A stretch of 64,000 nucleotides of DNA from Flagellimonas nanhaiensis (lineage in GTDB: Bacteria > Bacteroidota > Bacteroidia > Flavobacteriales > Flavobacteriaceae), in NCBI RefSeq assembly GCF_003382275.1, contig NZ_QTJX01000002.1:124001-188000 (forward strand), read 5' to 3'. Below, one piece after another: positions 56,821 to 64,000 of this stretch (positions are counted from its first letter, which is position 1; each line of letters opens with the position of its first letter). Under the pieces are notes generated by a model. That model ran no database searches. It saw only the letters and a program-made list of their open reading frames with translations, and was not told where the DNA came from. The translations under genes were made by a program, and so were the position numbers.

Positions 56821-59800
56821 ATGAAAGCTAAAAATTATTGGATAGCCTTTGTGCTATTGCTATGTGTTTTTACATCGGCACTGGCCCAAGAAAAAAATGT
56901 TTCTGGTAATGTTACCGATGAAAATGGTTTGCCACTCCCTGGTGTTTCCGTCATTGTTGTTGGAACCTCCAATGGTACTCAAACCGACTTTGATGGAAAC
57001 TACAACATTACAGCAAGCGTTGGACAAATACTGCGCTTTAGCTACATCGGGCAAAAGACTGAAGAAAGAACAGTTGGCTCGTCTTCAATTATCAACTTAA
57101 GTATGCAAGAGGACGCTCAGGCTCTTGAAGAGGTGGTCGTTACCGCCCAAGGTGTAAAAAGGGAAAAGAAAGCACTAGGTTATGCTGTCACTACACTTAA
57201 AGGAGAAGACATTTCTGAGCGGCCCGAGACAGATGTTGCACGCGCTCTTTCTGGTCAGGTGGCAGGTGTTAATATCCTTGGGGGTAGTGGTCTAGCAGGT
57301 AGCGGAGCCAACATTACCATAAGAGGTTTTTCCACAATGACCGGCAGTAATCAACCACTTATAATAGTTGATGGCGTGCCATTCTCAAATGACACCAATG
57401 AAACCAGTACCTTCTCCACAAGTGAATCAGGTAATAACTCGGCAAGTAGACTATTGGATTTGGATCCAAACAATATTTCCAGTTTAAGTGTCCTAAAAGG
57501 ACTGAGTGCTACCGTTTTATATGGGGAACAAGGACGAAACGGAGTTATTCTTATTACAACCAAAGCAGGTTCGGGGAGCTTATCCCAAAGTAAACTGGAA
57601 GTATCTGTAAGTTCTTCATACTTCGTTGAAAAAATATCTTCAACACCAGATTACCAAAACCGATATGGAAATGGTTGGCAACAGAGTCTGGGCAAAGCTT
57701 TTAGTAACTGGGGTGCCGAGTTGGACGGCCAACAAATTTTGCACCCATATTCTGGAAATGCCTATAATTCTGTTCAACAAGGGGGTGGATCATTTGATCA
57801 GTCCTTTCCTCAATTTGCTGGAAATACCAGTTATGAATACAAAGCGTATAACAGCGTTGATAGATTTTTTAGGCCAGGCTATACGGCAATCAACAATATC
57901 AATGTTTCAAAATCATCAGAGGTTGGTCGTTTCAATTTAAGCTATTCCAATAGTGAACAGAAAGGATTTACGCCAAACAATACTTTAAGGCGCAACAACT
58001 TTAGTGTTGGAGGCACAGTGAAACTATCCAACAACTTCACTTTTAATGGCACCATGAGCTATGCCAATACTGCCAAAAGAAATCCACCAAACGCAGCTAG
58101 CACAGGTTCTTCCAATGTATCCTCCGGAGGGTCAGGGGTATTTGCCAATGTTATGTACACCCCGCGCTCAGTAGATTTGATGGGCTTACCATTTGAAGAT
58201 GATCTACACCGAAGTGTTTACTATAGATCCAATAATAGTATTCAAAACCCTCGTTGGACCGCAGAAAACGAAATTGACCAAGAAGTTTCCGATCGCTCCT
58301 TTTTCTCAATGTCCGGAACCTATAATTTCAATGATAAGCTTTCTGCAACTTGGAGAACAGGTTTTGACGGATATAATGAAACAGCCGCATTTAAAGTAAA
58401 CAAAGGTGGAATCTATTTACCAAATGGATTATACTATGAATCCAGATATACTGGCAAAATATGGGATCATTCCGTTATACTGAACTACAACAATGACTTT
58501 TCTGATAAGGTAAATCTTAGTCTGACAGCCGGTGCCAACGCCCGAAGAAACACATTCACCTCTTCATCTGTTCGATATGACAAGCAATTGATATACGGTT
58601 CCTTCTTTGCCGATAATTTTGAAGACAGGGTAGGCACTAGCCTTTATAGGGAGCAAGAAAATGTTTATGGAGCATATCTATCAGCCACACTGGGCATCAA
58701 CAGCTTTGTCTATCTGAATGTAGCTGGAAGAAACGATTGGTCCTCTACCCATGAAAGTGGCAATAATTCTATTGCCTATCCGAGTGCAAGTATTTCTTTC
58801 ATCCCTACTTCCGCTTTTGAAGGCTTACAGAGCAAAAACGGACTTAATTACCTAAAACTAAGATTAGGTTATGGTAGTTCGGCCAATTTTGCCAATCCCT
58901 ATGTTACCAAAGATAGACTTGGGGTAGCAGCAAAAGCATGGTTGGATAGTAACGGTAATCCGGTAAATATTAATGGGAGCCCGATAAACATTGCAGATAG
59001 TGGTTCAAACCGGTTGGGTAATTCCAATTTAAAACCTGAATTGGTCTCAGAAATTGAACTCGGAATGGACCTAAAAGCCTTTAACAACCGATTCGGTCTT
59101 GAAGCAAGTGTATATACCAAAGAGGCAACAGATCAAATATTGGACAAAAGATTGGACCCGTCTTCAGGATATACAGTAACCGCAGTAAATGCAGGAAAAC
59201 TGGAAACCAAAGGGTTTGAAGCTGGCTTTAACATAACTCCTATTCTTTCGGATAATTTCAGATGGAACTTTATTGCCAATTTTGATGCTTACGAAAGCAC
59301 CGTAGCAGAGCTTCCCGGTGGAGAAGAGGATCAACTTTTTCTTTCAGGCCCATTTTCCAATCTTGGGAACTTCGCCATACAAGGACAGCCTTTCAATGTT
59401 ATGATGGGAAATAAAATCCAGAGAGACAACGATGGCAACCCCATTGTTGGAGCAGATGGTCTTTATCTGGAAGAAGATCAAATAGGTATTCTTGGAGATC
59501 CAAATCCTGATTGGCAAGGCACTTTGATCAATACCTTATCCTACAAAAACTTCACCTTCGGAATGCAATGGAATTATCAGCATGGTGGTGACATGTATTC
59601 CGCAACTGCAGCTACGCTTACAATTCGCGGATTGGCCGGAGAAACCGATTTTGACAGGAGCATCCCTGTTGTAGCTCCTGGCGTAAAACAAGATGGAACA
59701 ACCAATGACATTCAGATAACAGCCAACGATCATTACTGGGAAAATCTGGGCATTAGTGAATTTAGAATTTGGGACGCCACCCACCTTAGACTCCGAGAGG

Positions 59801-60030
59801 TGTCTTTGTCCTATTCACTATCCAAAAAAGCACTGGACAAAACCCCTTTCGGTGATATTACCATTACAGCTATCGGTAACAACTTGTGGTTCAAAGCCTT
59901 CAACTTTCCAGATTCCATCAATTTCGACCCAGCTGTATCAAGTGAAGGGGTAGGGAACTCAAGAGGTTTTGATCTGCTCACAGGTCCAACAGCTAAAAGA
60001 TACGGTTTAACAGTTCGTGCATCATTCTAA
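56821..60030 (+). CDS. SusC/RagA family TonB-linked outer membrane protein
   Basis: The 1069-residue protein has a signal peptide (residues 1-22), a carboxypeptidase-like regulatory domain (about 25-100), a TonB plug (ALEEVVVTAQG onwards) and a large beta-barrel ending in YGLTVRASF. SusC proteins import oligosaccharides or peptides in complex with a SusD lipoprotein, encoded 12 bp downstream. The start is the ATG after an AT-rich run. The substrate cannot be named: no glycosidase is encoded next to it in the window. Confidence 0.95.
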   Translation: MKAKNYWIAFVLLLCVFTSALAQEKNVSGNVTDENGLPLPGVSVIVVGTSNGTQTDFDGNYNITASVGQILRFSYIGQKTEERTVGSSSIINLSMQEDAQALEEVVVTAQGVKREKKALGYAVTTLKGEDISERPETDVARALSGQVAGVNILGGSGLAGSGANITIRGFSTMTGSNQPLIIVDGVPFSNDTNETSTFSTSESGNNSASRLLDLDPNNISSLSVLKGLSATVLYGEQGRNGVILITTKAGSGSLSQSKLEVSVSSSYFVEKISSTPDYQNRYGNGWQQSLGKAFSNWGAELDGQQILHPYSGNAYNSVQQGGGSFDQSFPQFAGNTSYEYKAYNSVDRFFRPGYTAINNINVSKSSEVGRFNLSYSNSEQKGFTPNNTLRRNNFSVGGTVKLSNNFTFNGTMSYANTAKRNPPNAASTGSSNVSSGGSGVFANVMYTPRSVDLMGLPFEDDLHRSVYYRSNNSIQNPRWTAENEIDQEVSDRSFFSMSGTYNFNDKLSATWRTGFDGYNETAAFKVNKGGIYLPNGLYYESRYTGKIWDHSVILNYNNDFSDKVNLSLTAGANARRNTFTSSSVRYDKQLIYGSFFADNFEDRVGTSLYREQENVYGAYLSATLGINSFVYLNVAGRNDWSSTHESGNNSIAYPSASISFIPTSAFEGLQSKNGLNYLKLRLGYGSSANFANPYVTKDRLGVAAKAWLDSNGNPVNINGSPINIADSGSNRLGNSNLKPELVSEIELGMDLKAFNNRFGLEASVYTKEATDQILDKRLDPSSGYTVTAVNAGKLETKGFEAGFNITPILSDNFRWNFIANFDAYESTVAELPGGEEDQLFLSGPFSNLGNFAIQGQPFNVMMGNKIQRDNDGNPIVGADGLYLEEDQIGILGDPNPDWQGTLINTLSYKNFTFGMQWNYQHGGDMYSATAATLTIRGLAGETDFDRSIPVVAPGVKQDGTTNDIQITANDHYWENLGISEFRIWDATHLRLREVSLSYSLSKKALDKTPFGDITITAIGNNLWFKAFNFPDSINFDPAVSSEGVGNSRGFDLLTGPTAKRYGLTVRASF

Positions 60031-60042
60031 AAAATAACGAAA

Positions 60043-61728
60043 ATGAAAATAGCATATAAAAATTTATTGATTCTTCTAGCATTGATCTTTTTGATAGGGC
60101 TGGAATCTTGTGAATCCATCGATTTGGATGTAAATGATAACCCCAACTCGGCTACCCCTGCCAATTCTGATATTAATCTTTTGCTCAATGGAGCCATGCT
60201 CAATTTTTCAAAGTGGCTTGGGGAAGAGGACGAGGATAACAGAATTGGGTTTGAGGCTGGACTGGAATTAGTCCGAATGTTGCACATGTACGGACCCTTG
60301 TATGAAAATGCCTATGAACCAGGTGATTTTGACGATGTTTGGAGGCAAAGCTATGGTGGACACCTTTCAGATATTCAAACCATCAAAGAATTGGCTAGCG
60401 AAAATGACCTTTTCCACCATATTGGTGTTGCACAGATTTTAGAATCCTATACCCTTACTACTTTGGTGGACTACTTTGGTGATGTTCCATATTCAACGGC
60501 TTTTCGTGGTTCTGATGAATTTAATCCCACTTTGGACGATGATGCTGAAGTATATGCCATTGCCTTGAGCCTATTGGACGAAGCCATTTTGAACTTGGCG
60601 GAGTCACCGCCGACGAGCATTGCTTCAACAGGAGACATTTTCTATTTTGGTGATATTGACAAATGGGTTACACTGGCCAATACCCTCAAGTTAAGGATAT
60701 ACTCCAATACCAGATTGGTTGACCCAAGTGTCTCCCAAGCAGGCATCAATGCATTACTGGCTGAAGGTAATTTAATAGACTCTCCCCAAGAAGATTTTGC
60801 AGTTCTGTATGGAACCAATTCCTCTGCACCAGATATAAGACATCCGCAGTTTATCAATAACTATCAAAATACACCCAGCGGAGAGTATATGAATATGTAT
60901 TTTATGAATCTACTGGTGAACGGCTTTTCCAGTGGTCCTGATCCACGTACCAGATATTACATATATAGACAGGTTTCCGATTTTCCAGAAGCCAACGCAC
61001 AAGGTATATTTGACTTTCCCTGTTTAGCAGAAAGTTACCCTTTACACTATGACCCAGACGTTGATGCCTTTTGTACCTCAATAGGTAGTGGTTATTGGGG
61101 AAGGATACACGGGGATGCGCAAGGATTGCCTTCAGATTCTGATAAGATTACCACATGGGGAACATACCCCATTGGAGGTAAATTTGACGATGATTCATTT
61201 ACCGCTGTAGGAAATTCGTCTGGTATGGGAGGAGCCGGTATTAACCCAATTTTACTATCCTCCTTTGTGTATTTCATGCGAGCTGAAGCAGCTCTCATGC
61301 TTGGAACATCCGATGACGCTACAACCATGCTGGAAGCTGGTATTAGAGCCTCCATGGACAAGGTGTTGAATTTTGACCCGAATACCTTAACCAACAATTT
61401 TGCCTCCGACAGTGAGGATGTTGATAGTTATGTTGCCGAAATCTTAGCCGATTACACCGATGCAGCTAGTGATGAGGAAAAACTTAATGTAATAATGACC
61501 CAGGCGTACATTGCCAGTTGGGGCAATGTGGTTGAGGCATACAATAGCTATAGAAGGACAGGAATGCCCTTGGATATGACACCGACCCAATTAGAAAACT
61601 CAGGTGCTTTCATTCGTTCCTTCAAGTACCCATCGGTAGCTATAGACAACAACCCAAATATTTCACCAAAAGCAAATCAAGCAGTTAAGGTGTTTTGGGA
61701 TTTAAATTCCATTGATTTAGACTTTTAA
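60043..61728 (+). CDS. SusD/RagB family nutrient-binding outer-membrane lipoprotein
   Basis: The 561-residue lipoprotein has its lipobox cysteine at C23 (GLESC) and the SusD-like helical TPR scaffold (LLNGAMLNFSKW, ILESYTLTTLVDYFGDVPYS, KWVTLANTLKLRIY). It caps the SusC channel and binds the ligand outside the cell. It lies 12 bp after susC and 12 bp before the next lipoprotein gene. Confidence 0.94.
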   Translation: MKIAYKNLLILLALIFLIGLESCESIDLDVNDNPNSATPANSDINLLLNGAMLNFSKWLGEEDEDNRIGFEAGLELVRMLHMYGPLYENAYEPGDFDDVWRQSYGGHLSDIQTIKELASENDLFHHIGVAQILESYTLTTLVDYFGDVPYSTAFRGSDEFNPTLDDDAEVYAIALSLLDEAILNLAESPPTSIASTGDIFYFGDIDKWVTLANTLKLRIYSNTRLVDPSVSQAGINALLAEGNLIDSPQEDFAVLYGTNSSAPDIRHPQFINNYQNTPSGEYMNMYFMNLLVNGFSSGPDPRTRYYIYRQVSDFPEANAQGIFDFPCLAESYPLHYDPDVDAFCTSIGSGYWGRIHGDAQGLPSDSDKITTWGTYPIGGKFDDDSFTAVGNSSGMGGAGINPILLSSFVYFMRAEAALMLGTSDDATTMLEAGIRASMDKVLNFDPNTLTNNFASDSEDVDSYVAEILADYTDAASDEEKLNVIMTQAYIASWGNVVEAYNSYRRTGMPLDMTPTQLENSGAFIRSFKYPSVAIDNNPNISPKANQAVKVFWDLNSIDLDF

Positions 61729-61740
61729 AAAAACAGAACT

Positions 61741-62673
61741 ATGAAAAATATATATAGATCATTGACCTTTTTGATGGTTTTTGCGGGAATACTATCCTGT
61801 GAAGATGAAGAGAAAATTCCTTATTTACATGCTCCCGAACTGGAATCCGGAGCGTACTTTAGAAATATTAGTAACGGAGGACTCATGAATAAGCTTGACT
61901 TTGAAGGGTCAAGTTATTCCGTCACCGGTGAGTTGATCTCTAAAAATGTAAGTGATGTCTCTTCCATAGATTTTATCGCTTCTTTTGTAGACAACACCGT
62001 TGAATCAGAAACTGATGATGTAAACTTGGTAGATCCTGTTGTATTGGAATCCGTTGATCCTTCAACCCTTACAACCAATTCCAATGGGTTTCCAGAGAAA
62101 ACCTTTGAAGCAACAGGAGATGAAGTGTTACTAGCTTTGGGAATAGACCCTGCCAATGTTGAAGGAGGAGATGCCGTTGTATTTTCCATTGTGATCAAAA
62201 TGGCCAATGGAACCGTGTTTTCTTCCTCAAATACTGGAGATAGCGTCCGCGGTGAACTCTTCTTTAATTCTCCCCTGGATTATTCCTCCACCATTGTTTG
62301 CATACTATCAGAAGTGCCGGCGGGAGATTGGGTGGTGGAAATGGAAGATTCATACCCTGACGGCTGGCAAACCAGCACAGAAAATGGTGGTCCAGGAATT
62401 ACCGTCACCTTGAACACCGGGGACGTCTTTGAAGTTGGACTATGCTCTCCTTTCGAACAGCCTTCATACGATTGTACAAGTGAACTTGGCAGCGGAAGCG
62501 CCACAGTAACTATTCCTCCCGGAATAACGTCAGCAGATTGGTACTTTCCAGGAGATATCTATGGCGAAATTTCTTATCGTATTTATGCCCCTAGTGGAAA
62601 TTTGGTTGCATCGTATACCGCCAGTGGACCAGCGCAAGGAGGCCCTATCTCATTAAATTTATGTGAAGAATAA
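61741..62673 (+). CDS. SusCD-associated surface lipoprotein, unidentified
   Basis: The 310-residue protein has lipobox L-S-C with C20, followed by E-D-E-E, an acidic stretch that fits the Bacteroidota surface-export signal. Residues of about 30-185 look like an all-beta domain rich in S, D and V, and the last about 120 residues form a second beta domain with two cysteines (GLCSPF, NLCEE). I do not recognise a named family. By position it resembles SusE/SusF-like accessory lipoproteins that bind the same ligand as SusCD. A terminator follows. Confidence 0.82.
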   Translation: MKNIYRSLTFLMVFAGILSCEDEEKIPYLHAPELESGAYFRNISNGGLMNKLDFEGSSYSVTGELISKNVSDVSSIDFIASFVDNTVESETDDVNLVDPVVLESVDPSTLTTNSNGFPEKTFEATGDEVLLALGIDPANVEGGDAVVFSIVIKMANGTVFSSSNTGDSVRGELFFNSPLDYSSTIVCILSEVPAGDWVVEMEDSYPDGWQTSTENGGPGITVTLNTGDVFEVGLCSPFEQPSYDCTSELGSGSATVTIPPGITSADWYFPGDIYGEISYRIYAPSGNLVASYTASGPAQGGPISLNLCEE

Positions 62674-62700
62674 TAGCTTTCAATAATTTAATCCTTAAAA

Positions 62701-62724
62701 AAAAAGCGCCATTGGGCGCTTTTT
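62701..62724 (+). terminator. terminator of the susC-susD operon
   Basis: AAAAAGCGCC and GGCGCTTTTT pair as a 10-bp stem around ATTG, with T residues after it. It is 28 bp downstream of the last stop codon. Confidence 0.93.
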
Positions 62725-62853
62725 GTCTTTATAATAAATGAGAATCTCCATTGCTACAATTGTGGACTATTGTTAGTTAGAGTTTGGCACATGGGGCGGG
62801 GTTTTAAAATGGCCACAGCAAATAAGGAAACTTTGGATTATTTTAGCCGTAAG

Positions 62854-62866
62854 GGGTTTAAAACCC
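62854..62866. promoter_or_regulatory. 13-bp palindrome upstream of the metallo-beta-lactamase gene
   Basis: GGGTTT-A-AAACCC is a perfect palindrome 37 bp before the ATG at 62904. A related GGGGTTTTAAAA lies 55 bp upstream, at 62798-62809. It could be an operator, but no regulator is known. Confidence 0.3.
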
Positions 62867-62903
62867 AAATTCCATTTTCCAAAATGCTCCTATCGCCATT
62901 CCA

Positions 62904-63638
62904 ATGAAAAACACAATCCGTCTGGCAATATGCCTGTTTGCCCTACTGGGCTGCAAGCAAATTCCCGAAAAGAAAATCAATTATGAAAGCGAAACTCTTA
63001 AGATTCAACAGCTTTCTCCACAAACATTTCTGCATATATCCTATTTGAAAACCGAAACCTGGGGGAAAGTAGGTTGTAATGGCGCAATTTTTATTTCGGA
63101 TGGGGAAGCCATTGTTTTTGATACCCCAATTAACGATGTCGTATCAGCAGATTTGATCAATTGGGTGGAAAAGGAGCTCCAATGTGCCATAAAAGCAGTA
63201 GTGGTTACGCATTTCCATGATGACTGTCTCGGAGGACTCAACGCATTTCACGAAAGAGAAATAACTTCTTACGCCAACTCAAGAACCCTAAAATTGGTTC
63301 CGGAGCATTTGACCCTTCCCCAAAACGGTTTTTCTTCCTCCATGAAAATTCCAATAGGCAGCGAGGTGATAACTTTGGATTTTTTGGGAGAAGGACATAC
63401 TTTGGACAACATCGTGGGTTATTTTCCCAAAGATGGTGTTTTGTTTGGAGGTTGTTTGTTAAAATCAATGGGAGCGGGAAAAGGAAATCTGGAAGATGCC
63501 AACACCTCAGAATGGTCAAACACGGTATCCAAGGTTAAATCAAAGTATTCGGAGGCCACCATCATTGTCCCAGGTCATGGAAAAGTAGGCGGGAGAGAAC
63601 TTTTGGATTTTACCATCGACCTTTTTAAAACCCCATAA
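62904..63638 (+). CDS. subclass B1 metallo-beta-lactamase, lipoprotein
   Basis: The 244-residue protein has a lipobox (ALLGC, C17) and all six zinc ligands of subclass B1: H103, H105 and D107 in THFHDDCLGG, H165 in GEGHTLDN, C184 in FGGCLLKS, and H225 in VPGHGK. B1 enzymes hydrolyse most beta-lactams including carbapenems, and this one is expected to sit in the envelope as a lipoprotein, as NDM-type enzymes do. The C-K-Q start lacks an acidic surface signal, so it probably faces the periplasm. It stands alone between two terminators, with no mobile element nearby, so it looks like an intrinsic gene. Activity against any drug is inferred only. Confidence 0.93.
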   Translation: MKNTIRLAICLFALLGCKQIPEKKINYESETLKIQQLSPQTFLHISYLKTETWGKVGCNGAIFISDGEAIVFDTPINDVVSADLINWVEKELQCAIKAVVVTHFHDDCLGGLNAFHEREITSYANSRTLKLVPEHLTLPQNGFSSSMKIPIGSEVITLDFLGEGHTLDNIVGYFPKDGVLFGGCLLKSMGAGKGNLEDANTSEWSNTVSKVKSKYSEATIIVPGHGKVGGRELLDFTIDLFKTP

Positions 63639-63640
63639 AA

Positions 63641-63663
63641 GAAGCCTCCTTTAAGGAGGCTTC
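63641..63663. terminator. bidirectional terminator between the beta-lactamase gene and ppiD-like gene
   Basis: GAAGCCTCCT-TTA-AGGAGGCTTC is a 10-bp stem. On both strands the stem is followed by T-rich sequence, so it can serve both convergent genes. Confidence 0.85.
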
Positions 63664-63686
63664 TTCATATTAAGTTTAGTTCCAAA

Positions 63687-64000
63687 TTAATAGAATGTAG
63701 CTCTTTTATCTTCAATTTCAGCACCTTCTTTAAGTGCATTGTAAACGTCTGTGTTTACTCTGTTTGCTGCACTAGTTCGTAGGTTATTTGCATACGTACT
63801 GAAGTTTTCCATCTTAGGCGCATCTTCCTTCTTGATTACTTTTATCATAAACACTCCGGTTTCTCCCTTGATCAGTCCAGAGGTTTGATTTAAATCCAAT
63901 CCAAAAGCAGTTCCGATTACCAAAGGTTCTCTCCCTGCTCCCGCAATTGTAGGTGATTTTATGTTCAAAGATGAAGCGCTGCTCAAAGTAATGTTGTTGT
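63687..64000 (-). CDS. ppiD: peptidylprolyl isomerase PpiD-like, C-terminal part (cut by window edge)
   Basis: About 103 codons of the C-terminus are visible and the frame stays open to the right edge. The sequence (IAGAGREPLVIGTAFGLD, TSGLIKGETGVFMIKV, VYNALKEGAEIEDKRATFY) matches the end of flavobacterial SurA/PpiD-type periplasmic folding catalysts anchored in the inner membrane. The catalytic parvulin domain lies outside the window. It converges on the beta-lactamase gene across a shared terminator. Confidence 0.8.
   Translation of the reverse strand, partial: NNITLSSASSLNIKSPTIAGAGREPLVIGTAFGLDLNQTSGLIKGETGVFMIKVIKKEDAPKMENFSTYANNLRTSAANRVNTDVYNALKEGAEIEDKRATFY

Overview
The window reads as chromosomal DNA of a Flavobacteriaceae bacterium (Bacteroidota), plausibly a marine relative of the Muricauda/Allomuricauda group; the genus is an inference. 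The evidence is a complete gldK-gldL-gldM-gldN block (gliding motility and type IX secretion), a SusC/SusD pair, many lipoproteins with Bacteroidota-style lipoboxes, bacterial-biosynthetic mevalonate genes (class II HMG-CoA reductase plus a GYDIA-family GHMP kinase), promoters of the TTG-N21-TAnnTTTG type in front of miaB and the HMG-CoA reductase gene, and the absence of clear Shine-Dalgarno sites. I recognise no rRNA, tRNA, CRISPR array, prophage or insertion sequence.

Layout: 0-1.5 kb holds a DUF983 protein and a FAD amine-oxidase-fold enzyme, tail to tail. 1.7-4.3 kb holds a TIG/Kelch surface lipoprotein and a small GIY-YIG nuclease flanked by inverted palindromic repeats. 4.4-12.9 kb (minus strand) runs topA, a degenerate arginase-fold protein, then gldKLMN. 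13-17.5 kb has a large sortilin-like beta-propeller protein and an LVIVD-repeat lipoprotein converging on one bidirectional terminator. 17.7-24.3 kb is a housekeeping run: miaB, a sigma-54 activator, lptE, a TPR protein, secG, groES, groEL. 24.4-29.5 kb is a glycan-degrading trio (GH18, DUF4838, GH29). 29.5-33.3 kb (minus) looks like a copper or heavy-metal uptake operon: HYC_CC_PP protein, TonB receptor with a Cys-Cys plug, two HMA-domain proteins. 33.5-41.2 kb holds a GAF protein, purH and the cell-shape operon mreBCD-mrdA-rodA. 41.2-44.3 kb (minus) has a secreted nuclease and a tail-specific protease. 44.5-49.3 kb is the surE-lpxB-NlpC/P60-comEC run. 49.3-53 kb (minus) pairs a DPP-IV type peptidase with a POT peptide transporter. 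53.2-55.4 kb has the mevalonate genes. 55.6-62.7 kb has a membrane-anchored AraC regulator, a decayed gene, and a SusC-SusD-lipoprotein operon. 62.9-63.6 kb encodes a lipoprotein subclass B1 metallo-beta-lactamase with all zinc ligands, and the right edge cuts into a ppiD-like gene.

Most of the window is orderly core genome. The points that most deserve a second look are: a 33-bp element built on a 21-bp repeat period that occurs both upstream of the Kelch lipoprotein and upstream of the AraC gene 54 kb away; the arginase-fold protein with replaced metal ligands locked between topA and gldK; the GIY-YIG gene bracketed by inverted repeats; extended hairpins inside the gld operon; the Cys-Cys TonB receptor with HMA partners; and the frameshifted remnant between the AraC and susC genes.
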